Of a stretch of DNA of 17,712 bases, positions 1-7,171 are shown piece after piece. Made by a program: the position numbers and the translations under genes. The DNA comes from an uncultured Agathobaculum sp. (GTDB lineage: Bacteria; Bacillota; Clostridia; Oscillospirales; Butyricicoccaceae): contig CALWJG010000012.1 of NCBI GenBank assembly GCA_944380945.1, forward strand, positions 1 through 17,712, written 5' to 3'. Position 1 is the stretch's first letter; the number at the start of each line of letters is the position of its first letter. A model generated the notes under the pieces. That model had not been told where the DNA came from. It saw only the letters and a list, made by a program, of their open reading frames with translations, and searched no databases.

Positions 1-533
1 CCCTGATACAGGAACAGCGGCAGCGCGGACAGGTACACGCCCTTGCCGAGCGAGGCCGCGAACACGATGGCCGCCACGCCGTCGAGTATCGCCTTGGCGA
101 TCAGGATGGAGGGGTTGCCGTTTAAGCCGTCCTCAAGCGAGCCGACGATCGCCATCGCGCCCACGCAGAACAGCAGGGACGAGGCCACAAAGCCCTCGAC
201 AAACTTGCCGTCCTCCCCGCCGCCCGCAAAGCGGGTCTGACACCATACACCGAAATCGTTCAGCCGCGCCTCAATGTCGAGCGCCTCGCCGATCAGCGCG
301 CCGATGACCAGACTGAGCACGAGCAGCATGGTATGCTGGGTGGCAAACGCGCCGTCCTCAAAGACCAGCAGCCCGGCGATCGCGCCGCCGATGCCGATGA
401 AAAACGTACACAGGCCGAGCGCCTGCATGATGGTAGCCTCAAACCGCCGCGGCAGCCCGCCCTTGAGGAGCACGCCGAGCGTGGTGCCCGCGATGATGGC
501 GCCGCAGTTGACAATGGTGCCCAGTCCGATCAT
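1..533 (-). CDS. DUF554 family membrane protein (YdfK/YqgA-like), 3' end outside window
   Basis: This is an integral membrane protein of the DUF554 family (B. subtilis YdfK, E. coli YqgA), whose function is not established. About 177 residues are visible from the start MIGLGTIVNCGA, and the C-terminus lies beyond position 1. The sequence is rich in glycine, alanine and leucine, with several hydrophobic helices (about residues 2-22, 38-58, 68-85 and 115-135). The family-typical stretch GAMAIVGSLEDGLNGN is followed by an LDG and LGKGVYLSALPLFLYQG segment. The ATG at 533-531 is chosen because the DUF554 N-terminal motif begins exactly there. A GAGGGA ribosome binding site lies 10 bases upstream, inside the 3' arm of the hairpin at 544-591, so translation may depend on that structure. 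The family call is secure from the motifs; the role is unknown. Confidence 0.85.
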   Translation of the reverse strand, partial: MIGLGTIVNCGAIIAGTTLGVLLKGGLPRRFEATIMQALGLCTFFIGIGGAIAGLLVFEDGAFATQHTMLLVLSLVIGALIGEALDIEARLNDFGVWCQTRFAGGGEDGKFVEGFVASSLLFCVGAMAIVGSLEDGLNGNPSILIAKAILDGVAAIVFAASLGKGVYLSALPLFLYQ

Positions 534-543
534 ATGTGAAAAT

Positions 544-591
544 CCCTCTTTTGCTTTACTGTGCTGAAAAGTATTGTAAAGCAAAAGAGGG
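544..591 (-). terminator. 16-bp hairpin: terminator of padR-HAAS operon and/or RBS-sequestering leader of DUF554 gene
   Basis: A perfect 16-bp inverted repeat (544-559 and 576-591) encloses a 16-base loop. Read on the minus strand it lies just after the stop of the HAAS gene (602) and only 10 bases before the DUF554 start. Its 3' arm ends in AGAGGG, the only plausible Shine-Dalgarno sequence for the DUF554 gene. The U-tract after the stem is weak (ATTTTC), so it is not a textbook terminator. It could be a leaky terminator, an RBS-masking hairpin or a symmetric protein-binding site. Confidence 0.6.
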
Positions 592-601
592 GGAATGTCA
601 A

Positions 602-1318
602 TTAGGGCTGTCTGCGGAAATGCTCGACCGCAGCGACTGCAGCCGTCAGTGCAGCGCAAAACACAAAAATCAGCCAACCGGGGTGCCAAAGTCCCCAGAA
701 CACGCCGATGCACAGATAAGCGGCAGCGGCGATCGGAAAGGCGATCGAGGAAAACATTGTAGAGATCGGATACTCCCTTTCTTCTTCCTTATCCTCTGTA
801 TCTTCCTCGTCCCTACCCAGATCAAACAGTTCGCGGTAATAATCGTCCCGTCGGCCGGACAGAATGCAGAGCGCAACGCCCGCCGCAATCATTGCAAAAA
901 ATATAAAGGTCCCAAAGGCTTCATAATGCAGCGTTTCTTCAAAAAAATCACAGGTAAACGGCGACAGAATGAACAGCGCGACTGCAACAGCTATCATAAC
1001 ATGCTTCCGCTCCTGATAGCGGCGGTATTCTTCTGCCACCGTCGGATCGACAGCCTTGCCGCCGGAATGCGGCGCTTTCACCTCTGTGTCCGGCGCAGAC
1101 GCATTATCTGCCAGTCCCAGCTCCTCCCGCAGCTCCTCCGCCGAGCCGATGGACGCGATCACGATGCCGGTCGCTTCGTCCTCGTTTTTCCCCTCGTCCA
1201 GCAGGGCGGTGAACTTATCCTCCAGATTCGCCAGCATGTCCTCTTTGACCCGCAGGACGTCCCCGCGCTGGGGCAGGCCGGCGAACAGGGCCTCCACATA
1301 GTTACGAATCGCTTCCAT
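602..1318 (-). CDS. HAAS-domain (DUF1700-like) multi-pass membrane protein, partner of PadR
   Basis: This 238-residue protein starts MEAIRNYVEALFAGLPQRGD. The N-terminal 75 or so residues form the small helical HAAS/DUF1700 module (VKEDMLANLEDKFTALLDEG, then DEATGIVIASIGSAEELREEL). A polar linker and about four hydrophobic segments follow (near residues 108-122, 135-155, 185-203 and 212-228), with a charged acidic loop in between. HAAS proteins are commonly encoded right behind PadR regulators in Firmicutes and are thought to act in membrane-linked signalling; the substrate is unknown. The start at 1318 is preferred over the upstream ATG at 1390 because AAAGGAGG lies 9 bases upstream and the family begins here. 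The gene overlaps the end of padR by 17 bases, which implies translational coupling. Confidence 0.85.
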   Translation of the reverse strand: MEAIRNYVEALFAGLPQRGDVLRVKEDMLANLEDKFTALLDEGKNEDEATGIVIASIGSAEELREELGLADNASAPDTEVKAPHSGGKAVDPTVAEEYRRYQERKHVMIAVAVALFILSPFTCDFFEETLHYEAFGTFIFFAMIAAGVALCILSGRRDDYYRELFDLGRDEEDTEDKEEEREYPISTMFSSIAFPIAAAAYLCIGVFWGLWHPGWLIFVFCAALTAAVAAVEHFRRQP

Positions 1319-1649
1319 CTTCCGTATCCTCCTTTGCAAATCGGTCGACCACGGTCTTGAGCACGCGCCACTCCGCGCATTTGGCGGCATAGGCCCTGCG
1401 GCCCTCGTCCGTGATGGTGTAATAGGTGCGCGGCCTGCCCTGCGTCTCGCTGCCCTGATAGGGCACGATATACCCCTGCTTTTCCAGCCGCCCGAACGCG
1501 GAATAGAGCGTTGTCTCCTTGATCGGGTACTCCCCCCCGCTGCGGCGCTCGATCTCGCGCGAGATCGCGTAGCCGTAGGAGTCGCCCTCGTGCAGCAGGC
1601 ACAGGATGAGCATATCGTTATAGCCGCGCATCACGTCGCTCCCCAGCAT
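1302..1649 (-). CDS. PadR family transcriptional regulator
   Basis: This is a 115-residue winged-helix repressor of the short PadR subfamily. The core reads GYNDMLILCLLHEGDSYGYAI (residues 9-29), then PIKETTLYSAFGRLEKQGYI (recognition helix and start of the wing) and RPRTYYTITDEGRRAY, followed by a short C-terminal helix. PadR proteins usually repress their own operon and release DNA on binding a small molecule or in response to envelope stress. The ATG at 1649 has a strong AGGAGG site 7 bases upstream; the ATG at 1709 would lie inside the promoter. A consensus promoter and an inverted repeat overlapping its -10 lie directly upstream, consistent with autorepression. The HAAS gene overlaps its 3' end. 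The ligand cannot be told from the sequence. Confidence 0.92.
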   Translation of the reverse strand: MLGSDVMRGYNDMLILCLLHEGDSYGYAISREIERRSGGEYPIKETTLYSAFGRLEKQGYIVPYQGSETQGRPRTYYTITDEGRRAYAAKCAEWRVLKTVVDRFAKEDTEDGSDS

Positions 1650-1669
1650 GCTCTCACCTCCTACTTTAT

Positions 1670-1704
1670 CTGTCGTAGTAATCATAGCAGAATTACCCCG
1701 ACAG
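1670..1704. promoter_or_regulatory. Candidate PadR operator (inverted repeat over the promoter)
   Basis: Arms CTGTCGTAGTAAT (1670-1682) and ATTACCCCGACAG (1692-1704) are inverted repeats matching at 11 of 13 positions around a 9-base centre. They cover the -10 element and the spacer of the padR promoter, where a bound dimer would block RNA polymerase. That the site binds PadR is inferred from position only; it does not match the ATGT/ACAT-type operators described for lactic acid bacterial PadR. Confidence 0.45.
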
Positions 1705-1709
1705 GTCAA
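1681..1709 (-). promoter_or_regulatory. Vegetative promoter of padR-HAAS operon
   Basis: On the minus strand TTGACC (1709-1704) and TATGAT (1686-1681) are separated by exactly 17 bases, and TGC precedes the -10 as an extended element. The predicted transcript starts near 1674, giving a short leader of about 25 bases before the padR ATG at 1649. Confidence 0.8.
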
Positions 1710-1720
1710 GTAGTTTGCGC

Positions 1721-1749
1721 AAAAAATTTCCCGCCGGGAAGCGGCGGGA
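1721..1749 (-). terminator. Intrinsic terminator of tmcAL
   Basis: On the minus strand CCCGCCG (1748-1742) pairs with CGGCGGG (1736-1730) around a 5-base loop. It is followed by AAATTTTTT (1729-1721). It starts 3 bases after the tmcAL stop codon (1752-1754) and ends about 12 bases before the -35 of the padR promoter. Confidence 0.8.
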
Positions 1750-1751
1750 GG

Positions 1752-2966
1752 TCAATCGTCCGTCAGGCAGAACGGCGTTTTGCGGAAGCGCCCGCCGCCG
1801 ACGCGCCATTTGGGCGCGGGATAGGCAAGGGCGTACAGATCGTCCGCGAGCGCGTCGCGCGCAAGGGCGGGCTGCAAATTTTCGGGCAGGCTGCGTTCGG
1901 TGACCGGCTTGACAATGACCGGCAGCGCGCAGGCATCCTTCATGCGGCGCAAAATATCGCGGCCGCGCGCGCCGACCGCGAGCACGCGGACGTATGCCGC
2001 CTCGGGCGGCACGGTCTGCGGCAGGTCGAGCCACGCGCGCAGCAGCACGCGCCGCACGCGCGCGAGCGGGTAGCGCCGGGTCTGCGCAGCGGCGCAGACG
2101 GCGGAAAAATCCGTATTGTCGCGGATCGCGTCGGCCAGGCGGTGCGCCAGCCCTTCGTCCCCGCCGCAGAAGGGGCAGAGGGCGGCCGCGTCCAGCCGCC
2201 GCAGGTGCGCGAGCAGCGCCTGATCGACCGCGCGCCGGGTGACCGGCGCCGCGCCGCGCTGCATTTCCCGCGCGAGCACGGCAAAGGACGCTTGCGGCAT
2301 GAGCGGGCGGCAGGCTTCGGCGTCCCCCGCCGCGAGCAGCCCCCGCAGATAGGAGGCCGAGGGCAGGCCGTCCGCCGGGGTATCGCTGTCGTGCGCGCCG
2401 CCCTTCCGCTCGATGGCGAGCGGCTGCATCCGGCTGCCCCGCGCGTCCAGCGCGCACAGATACTCGACCGCGAGCGTGTTGTTCGGGGACGCGAGCAGCG
2501 CGCCGGCTGCGGGATCGGCGGTGCAAACCGCCTGCTGTACCGCGGCGGCATAGGGCAGGCCGGTCGCGAGCGCCTGTCTGAGCGCGTCCGCGTGCGCCCC
2601 CGCCGCGCGCGACAGGCCGGCCGCGCGGCGCAGCAGCGCAAGGTCGGCGGTCTCCGCGCCAAAGGACAGGTGGGTGACGCAGCCGAGCGCGTCCAGCAGG
2701 GACACCGCGCCCCGCGCGAACCCCTCCGCCGAGGACAGGCAGGCCGCAAGCGGCGTCTCCAGCACAAGGTCGGCGCCGCACTGCACAGCGGCCTCGGCGC
2801 GGGCGTATTTCTCCAGCACGGCCAGATCGCCCCGCTGCACAAAATTGCCGCTCATCGCGCACACGACGGCGGTTTCCGCGCCCAGCGCGCGCCGGGTCTC
2901 CGCGATATGGTGCGCGTGGCCCGCGTGGAACGGGTTGTATTCGGCAACGACGCCGCAGACGGTCAT
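1752..2966 (-). CDS. tmcAL: tRNA(Met) cytidine acetate ligase TmcAL (YlbM family)
   Basis: This 404-residue cytoplasmic enzyme uses acetate and ATP to make acetyl-adenylate and acetylates the wobble cytidine (C34) of elongator tRNA(Met), which sharpens AUG decoding. It opens with the nucleotidyltransferase motif GVVAEYNPFHAGHAHH (HxGH-type, H14 and H17), then SGNFVQRGD (residues 39-47), GADLVLETP, SPNNTLAVEYL and SASYLRG, all in the family order. The length is typical. The ATG at 2966 is chosen because the family starts MTVCGVVAEYNPFH and AAAGGAG lies 9 bases upstream; the longer reading frame from 3011 lacks these. It is divergent from ackA, whose enzyme also uses acetate and ATP. I see no strong promoter on this strand in the gap. 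A single CPFC pair in the middle is not known to bind metal. Confidence 0.93.
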   Translation of the reverse strand: MTVCGVVAEYNPFHAGHAHHIAETRRALGAETAVVCAMSGNFVQRGDLAVLEKYARAEAAVQCGADLVLETPLAACLSSAEGFARGAVSLLDALGCVTHLSFGAETADLALLRRAAGLSRAAGAHADALRQALATGLPYAAAVQQAVCTADPAAGALLASPNNTLAVEYLCALDARGSRMQPLAIERKGGAHDSDTPADGLPSASYLRGLLAAGDAEACRPLMPQASFAVLAREMQRGAAPVTRRAVDQALLAHLRRLDAAALCPFCGGDEGLAHRLADAIRDNTDFSAVCAAAQTRRYPLARVRRVLLRAWLDLPQTVPPEAAYVRVLAVGARGRDILRRMKDACALPVIVKPVTERSLPENLQPALARDALADDLYALAYPAPKWRVGGGRFRKTPFCLTDD

Positions 2967-3023
2967 AGCGCGATCTCCTTTGCAAACAGTGGGATTTTTG
3001 CGCCCCGGCAAACAAATTATGGC

Positions 3024-3052
3024 TTGTACATTCGGGACAAATCGTGTAAAAT
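3024..3052 (+). promoter_or_regulatory. Probable promoter of ackA
   Basis: TTGTAC (3024-3029) and TAAAAT (3047-3052) are separated by 17 bases in an AT-rich patch of an otherwise GC-rich window. The -35 matches only three consensus positions, while the -10 matches five. Transcription would start near 3059, leaving a leader of about 69 bases. Confidence 0.6.
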
Positions 3053-3127
3053 AAAGTTACAGCATTATTATATCGGCTTCCGCGGCTTCACGCAAGCCGC
3101 CAAATACGGCACGAGGGAGTTTTGCAA

Positions 3128-4333
3128 ATGAAAGTTCTGGTTATCAACGCTGGCAGTTCCTCGCTGAAGTACCAGCTGCTCGACACCGAGTCGGGCGAGG
3201 TCATGGCCAAGGGCCTGTGCGAGCGCATCGGTATCGACGGCGTGCTCACGCACACCGGCAACAAGTCGGATGAGAAGTTCAAGTTTGACATTGCCATGCC
3301 GACCCATAAGGAAGCGATCCAGTCGGTCATCGACATCCTGCTCGACCCCGAAAAGGGCGTCATCTCCTCGATGAGCGAGATCGACGCGGTCGGCCACCGC
3401 GTGGTACACGGCGGCGAGTTCTTCACCGACAGCGTTATCATCACCGAAAAGGTGCTCAAGGCGATCGAGGACTGCGTCCCGCTCGCGCCGCTGCACAATC
3501 CGCCCAACCTGATCGGCATTCAGGCCTGCCGCGAGGTCATGGGCCCGGACGTTCCGATGGTCGCCGTATTCGACACCGCGTTCCATCAGACCATGCCGCA
3601 GTCGCACTATATGTACGCGATCCCCTACGAGTACTATGAGAAGTACAAGATCCGCCGCTACGGCTTCCACGGCACCAGCCATAAGTACGTTTCCCAGCAG
3701 GCCGCTGAGATGCTCGGCCGTCCGCTGGAGGAGCTGCGCCTGATCACCTGCCATCTGGGCAACGGTTCTTCGATCTGCGCGATCAACCGCGGCAAGAGCT
3801 TTGATACCTCGATGGGCTTCACCCCGCTGGACGGCCTGCCGATGGGTACCCGCGCGGGCAACATCGACCCCGCGATCATCGAGTTCCTGTCCGAGCATGA
3901 GAACATCTCGGCGGCTGAGGTCATCAATATCCTGAACAAGAAGTCCGGCATGCTGGGCATTTCGGGCATTTCCTCCGACTTCCGCGATCTGGACGCCGCG
4001 GTGGCGGACGGCAACGCCCGCGCCGCGCTGGCCAAGGATATGTTCAACGTATCGGTCAAGAAGATCATCGGTTCGTACATCGCGGAGATGGGCGGCGTGG
4101 ACGCCATCATCTTCACCGCGGGCGTCGGCGAGAACGACCGCTCGGTCCGCTGGGACGTGTGCGAGCACATGGAATACCTCGGCATCAAGATCGACCCGGA
4201 GAAGAACAAGTACCGCGGCCGTCAGATGGACATCTCCATCGACTGGGCGCGCGTGCGCGTGCTGGTCATCCCCACCAACGAGGAGCTGATGATCGCCAAG
4301 GACACCGAGCGTCTGGTAAACGAGTCCAAGTAA
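3128..4333 (+). CDS. ackA: Acetate kinase
   Basis: This 401-residue cytoplasmic enzyme interconverts acetate plus ATP with acetyl phosphate plus ADP, giving ATP by substrate-level phosphorylation during fermentation. The family is unmistakable. The N-terminus MKVLVINAGSSSLKYQL carries N7, S10, S12 and K14 at the positions known from Methanosarcina AckA. Further motifs are GHRVVHGGE, FDTAFHQTMP, RRYGFHGTSHKYVS, HLGNGSSICAI, MGTRAGNIDPAI and TAGVGEND. The start is the ATG at 3128, 8 bases after GAGGGAG; an in-frame TTG at 3122 would fall too close to that site. No phosphotransacetylase gene is adjacent, unlike many pta-ackA operons. tmcAL diverges from the same gap and a terminator follows. Confidence 0.98.
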   Translation: MKVLVINAGSSSLKYQLLDTESGEVMAKGLCERIGIDGVLTHTGNKSDEKFKFDIAMPTHKEAIQSVIDILLDPEKGVISSMSEIDAVGHRVVHGGEFFTDSVIITEKVLKAIEDCVPLAPLHNPPNLIGIQACREVMGPDVPMVAVFDTAFHQTMPQSHYMYAIPYEYYEKYKIRRYGFHGTSHKYVSQQAAEMLGRPLEELRLITCHLGNGSSICAINRGKSFDTSMGFTPLDGLPMGTRAGNIDPAIIEFLSEHENISAAEVINILNKKSGMLGISGISSDFRDLDAAVADGNARAALAKDMFNVSVKKIIGSYIAEMGGVDAIIFTAGVGENDRSVRWDVCEHMEYLGIKIDPEKNKYRGRQMDISIDWARVRVLVIPTNEELMIAKDTERLVNESK

Positions 4334-4349
4334 CACACAGAGATCCGCA

Positions 4350-4386
4350 AAAAACAGGGCAGGGGGCAAGGCTCTGCCCTGTTTTT
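4350..4386 (+). terminator. Intrinsic terminator of ackA
   Basis: AAAAACAGGGCAG (4350-4362) pairs with CTGCCCTGTTTTT (4374-4386) around an 11-base loop and ends in five T. It lies 17 bases after the ackA stop codon and separates ackA from the following operon. Confidence 0.9.
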
Positions 4387-4406
4387 GCGTTGTAATGAGG
4401 GAAGCT

Positions 4407-5309
4407 ATGCAGGAAACCGATCTCCGGCAGGAGAAAAAATACTGTTCCCGGCTGGGCTGGGCGCTGGTGCTGACGCTGGTCTGCGCGCTCGTGTGGCAGT
4501 TTGCGCTGTCGCTCGCGGCGCTGCTTACGGTGCGGTTCCCGGCGCTGTGGCTCGGGATGGACGTGTTCTACCTGCTCTCGCTGGTGGGCTACTATATCGT
4601 CGCGCTGCCGCTGGCGTACCGGCTGTGCCGCAGCGTGCCTGCGCCGCCGCTGGCGGACCGCGGGCTGCAGCCGCGCCTGATCGGCCGCTGGTTCGTCATC
4701 GGCGCCGGACTGATGTGGCTGGGCTCGCTGGCGGGCGCATGGCTGAACGATCTGGTCTACCGCATCGCCGGGCTCGCACCGGTCGACGCGGTGAGCGAGG
4801 CCATCGGCATGCTGCCGCTGCCGGTCATCCTGCTCGGCGCGTGCATCCTGGGTCCGGTGTGCGAGGAGCTCTTGTTCCGCGGCCTGGTGGCCGGACGGCT
4901 GGCGCGCTACGGACAGAAGCCCGCGGCGCTGGTATCCGCGCTGCTGTTTGCGCTGTACCACGCCAACCTCAGCCAGTTCTGCTACGCGCTCGCGCTCGGC
5001 CTGCTGCTGGCGTATGCGTATTTTTACACCGGCACGCTGCGCGCGCCCATCGTGCTGCACATGCTGTTCAACTGCTACGGGTCGTTCGTCGTCTTTCTGC
5101 TGCCGGAAAGCGGGCCGCTGCCCGTACTGTATGTGCTGAGCTGGCCCGTGCTCACCATCGCGGGCGCGGTGCTGCTCGTGCGCGGCTGGAAGCGGCAGGT
5201 GTGGGCGCACGGGCCCTGCGCCCCCTCGACCGGCGTGATCTTCGGCAACGCCGGCATCACCGCGGCGGTGATCGTCTGCTTTGTGCAGGCGGCGCTGCTG
5301 TTCATTTGA
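4407..5309 (+). CDS. CPBP family intramembrane metalloprotease (CAAX protease-like)
   Basis: This 300-residue polytopic membrane protein belongs to the ABI/CPBP family (type II CAAX prenyl protease-like), with about eight hydrophobic segments. The catalytic motifs are present and in order: EELLFRG (E153, E154, R158), then FALYHANLSQF with H185, then HMLFN with H218 and N222. These residues hold the metal and water in this family. Members act in peptide maturation, bacteriocin immunity or envelope stress; the substrate here is unknown. The ATG at 4407 has GAGGGA 5 bases upstream, whereas the in-frame ATG at 4395 lies next to the ackA terminator with no ribosome binding site. The PHP gene follows after 17 bases, so the two are probably co-transcribed. 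Confidence 0.88.
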   Translation: MQETDLRQEKKYCSRLGWALVLTLVCALVWQFALSLAALLTVRFPALWLGMDVFYLLSLVGYYIVALPLAYRLCRSVPAPPLADRGLQPRLIGRWFVIGAGLMWLGSLAGAWLNDLVYRIAGLAPVDAVSEAIGMLPLPVILLGACILGPVCEELLFRGLVAGRLARYGQKPAALVSALLFALYHANLSQFCYALALGLLLAYAYFYTGTLRAPIVLHMLFNCYGSFVVFLLPESGPLPVLYVLSWPVLTIAGAVLLVRGWKRQVWAHGPCAPSTGVIFGNAGITAAVIVCFVQAALLFI

Positions 5310-5326
5310 GAAAGGCGGGAAACGAT

Positions 5327-6127
5327 ATGCGGGTGGATCTGCATATGCACACGGAATATTCGGTGGACGCCGCGCAGCCCCAGTCCGCGGCGGACAAGGT
5401 CCGCGCCTGCATCGGCGCGGGGCTGGACATCATCGGCATCACCGACCACTGGGATTACTTCCGCACGCGCGGCCCGTCGGAAAACCGCGATGTGGAGGCG
5501 TGCCTGCGCGATATCCGCGCGGCCAAGCAGGCGTTCGCCGGCGAGATCGAGGTGCTCACCGGCATCGAGATCGGCGAGCCCTATGTCGACCCGGCGGCGG
5601 ACGAATTCCTCCGCACGCACGAGCTGGACATGGTCATCGGCTCGCTGCATGTGATGCCGGACGACATCGACATCTATTTCCACGACTATGAAACGCTCGA
5701 CTGCGACGCCTTCCTGCACTCGTATTTCGACGAGCTGCTCAAAATGGAGGCGCACGGCGGGTTTGACGTGCTGGCGCACATCGACTACCCGCTGCGCGTG
5801 ATGAAGCACGAGGGCTATGTGCCGTCCTTTGACCAGTACATGGACCGCATCGAGCAGGTGCTGCGCGCGTGCATCGACCGCGGCTACGCGCTCGAGCTCA
5901 ACGCCGCGGGTCTGGGCGGCTGGATGAAGCAGGTCGGCCCGCCGCAGAATATCCTGTATGAATACCGCCGCATGGGCGGCGAGCGCATCTCGATCGGCTC
6001 GGATTCGCACACGCTGGACACGGTCGGCCGCGGGCTGGACGACTGCATCCGCAACGCCCGCGCGGCGGGCTTTGACAGCGTGACCGTGTTCCGAAACCGC
6101 CGGCCGGAACAGGTCGCGCTGGGATAA
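5327..6127 (+). CDS. PHP domain phosphoesterase (histidinol-phosphatase HisJ-like)
   Basis: This 266-residue soluble metal-dependent phosphoesterase belongs to the PHP superfamily. All the metal-ligand motifs are visible: DLHMHTEYS (H6, H8), GITDHWDYF (D40, H41), EIGEP (E81 or E84), GSLHVM (H108), DVLAHIDYP (H151) and GSDSHT (D226, H228). The layout matches HisJ-type histidinol-phosphatases, which dephosphorylate L-histidinol phosphate. No other histidine biosynthesis gene lies in the window, so the substrate is unproven and an exonuclease-like or general phosphatase role is possible. The ATG at 5327 follows a GGCGGGA site and begins exactly with the PHP motif. The open frame continues upstream to 4385 only because of high GC; that part overlaps the protease gene. 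Confidence 0.88.
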   Translation: MRVDLHMHTEYSVDAAQPQSAADKVRACIGAGLDIIGITDHWDYFRTRGPSENRDVEACLRDIRAAKQAFAGEIEVLTGIEIGEPYVDPAADEFLRTHELDMVIGSLHVMPDDIDIYFHDYETLDCDAFLHSYFDELLKMEAHGGFDVLAHIDYPLRVMKHEGYVPSFDQYMDRIEQVLRACIDRGYALELNAAGLGGWMKQVGPPQNILYEYRRMGGERISIGSDSHTLDTVGRGLDDCIRNARAAGFDSVTVFRNRRPEQVALG

Positions 6128-6174
6128 ATTCCGGCGCTGCGCAGGGCGCGGCGCTGCAACAGAAGTGAGGACAT

Positions 6175-7074
6175 ATGTTTTTTGGAAGAAAGCAAGAGAT
6201 CACGCACGCGGAGACCACCGTGCAGGCGCGCGCCAAGATCAATCTGACGCTGGACGTGACCGGCCGCCGCGCGGACGGCTACCACACGGTCCGGATGGTG
6301 ATGCAGTCGGTCGCGCTGCATGACACGATCCGCGTCGCTGTGACGCAGGGCGAGCGGAAGCCGCGCGGCATCCTCCTGACCTGCAACCTGCCCTACCTGC
6401 CGGTGGACGAGCGCAACCTCGCCTACCGTGCGGCCGAGCTGTTCTATCAGGAGACCGACGCGCTGCCCGGCACCTGCGAGATCCATATCGAAAAGCGCAT
6501 CCCGATGGCGGCCGGCCTGGCCGGCGGCTCGAGCGACGCGGCCGCGGTGCTGCGCGCGCTCGCCGCGCTGCACAACGTCTGCCTGACGGACGACGAGCTG
6601 TGCGCCATGGGCCTCAAGCTGGGCGCGGACGTGCCCTACTGCCTGCGCGGCGGCACCATGCTCGCCGAGGGCATCGGCGAGGAGCTGACCGCGCTCTCCC
6701 CCATGCCGCACTGCTGGGTAGTGCTGTGCAAGCCGCCGTTTGCGGTCTCGACCAAGGACGCCTACCGCGAGATGGACGAGGTCTCCATCCGGCAGCGGCC
6801 GGACACCAAGGGCATGATCCGCGCGCTGGAAAAGGGCGATTACCACGGCGTGGCGAGCCGCCTGTCCAACGTGATGGAGCTGGTGACCGCCGCCAAGCGC
6901 CGCCAGATCGGCGAGATCAAGTCGTTCCTGACGGAAAACGGCGCGGACGGCACGCTGATGAGCGGCTCCGGCCCGACGGTCTACGGCCTGTTCTCGGACG
7001 AGGGCCGCGCCCGCACGGCGGCCAAGATGCTCTCCCGCCGCTTTGCGGATACCTTCCTGACCGAAACGCTGTGA
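6175..7074 (+). CDS. ispE: 4-diphosphocytidyl-2-C-methyl-D-erythritol kinase
   Basis: This 299-residue GHMP-superfamily kinase phosphorylates CDP-methylerythritol with ATP, the fourth step of the MEP pathway to isoprenoids. The motifs are ARAKINLTLDV (K21, N23), the GYH at residues 35-37, the glycine-rich phosphate loop PMAAGLAGGSSDAA (residues 110-123), LGADVPYCL with the catalytic Asp (D152), and MSGSGPTVYGLF near the C-terminus. The length is normal. The start MFFGRKQEIT follows GTGAGG closely and sits about 10 residues before the usual family start. It is 47 bases downstream of the PHP gene with no terminator between them, so it is probably in the same operon. A terminator follows at 7115-7169. 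Confidence 0.96.
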   Translation: MFFGRKQEITHAETTVQARAKINLTLDVTGRRADGYHTVRMVMQSVALHDTIRVAVTQGERKPRGILLTCNLPYLPVDERNLAYRAAELFYQETDALPGTCEIHIEKRIPMAAGLAGGSSDAAAVLRALAALHNVCLTDDELCAMGLKLGADVPYCLRGGTMLAEGIGEELTALSPMPHCWVVLCKPPFAVSTKDAYREMDEVSIRQRPDTKGMIRALEKGDYHGVASRLSNVMELVTAAKRRQIGEIKSFLTENGADGTLMSGSGPTVYGLFSDEGRARTAAKMLSRRFADTFLTETL

Positions 7075-7114
7075 CCGCCCCTTCCCTGCCGCTGATCGCA
7101 CAGCAGGTATAACC

Positions 7115-7169
7115 AAGCCGCCTTCCGGGCATACTGGCAGCACCAGTTGCAGACGGAAGGCGGTTTTTT
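7115..7169 (+). terminator. Two-tier terminator after ispE
   Basis: CCGCCTTCCG (7118-7127) pairs with CGGAAGGCGG (7154-7163). A G-U and two A-T pairs extend the stem, and six T follow (7164-7169). The 26-base loop holds an inner hairpin ACTGG/CCAGT (7133-7137 and 7143-7147). The GGAAGGCGG arm lies 8-11 bases before the ATG at 7172 and could double as its ribosome binding site. Confidence 0.8.
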
Positions 7170-7171
7170 GC

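Noticed and set aside
3122..3127. TTG start of ackA
   Set aside because: It is only two codons upstream of the ATG, too close to GAGGGAG, and the family starts with the MKVLVINAGSSS motif.
1590..3131. Long plus-strand frame opposite padR and tmcAL
   Set aside because: Its composition is shadow-like (Arg, Gly, Gln rich), it has no ribosome binding site or family motif, and it crosses two well-supported genes and a terminator.
4395..4406. Earlier ATG for the CPBP protease
   Set aside because: It sits 8 bases after the ackA terminator T-run with no ribosome binding site; the ATG at 4407 has one.
4385..5326. Upstream extension of the PHP gene reading frame
   Set aside because: It overlaps the whole CPBP protease gene in another frame. 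The PHP domain motif begins exactly at the ATG at 5327.
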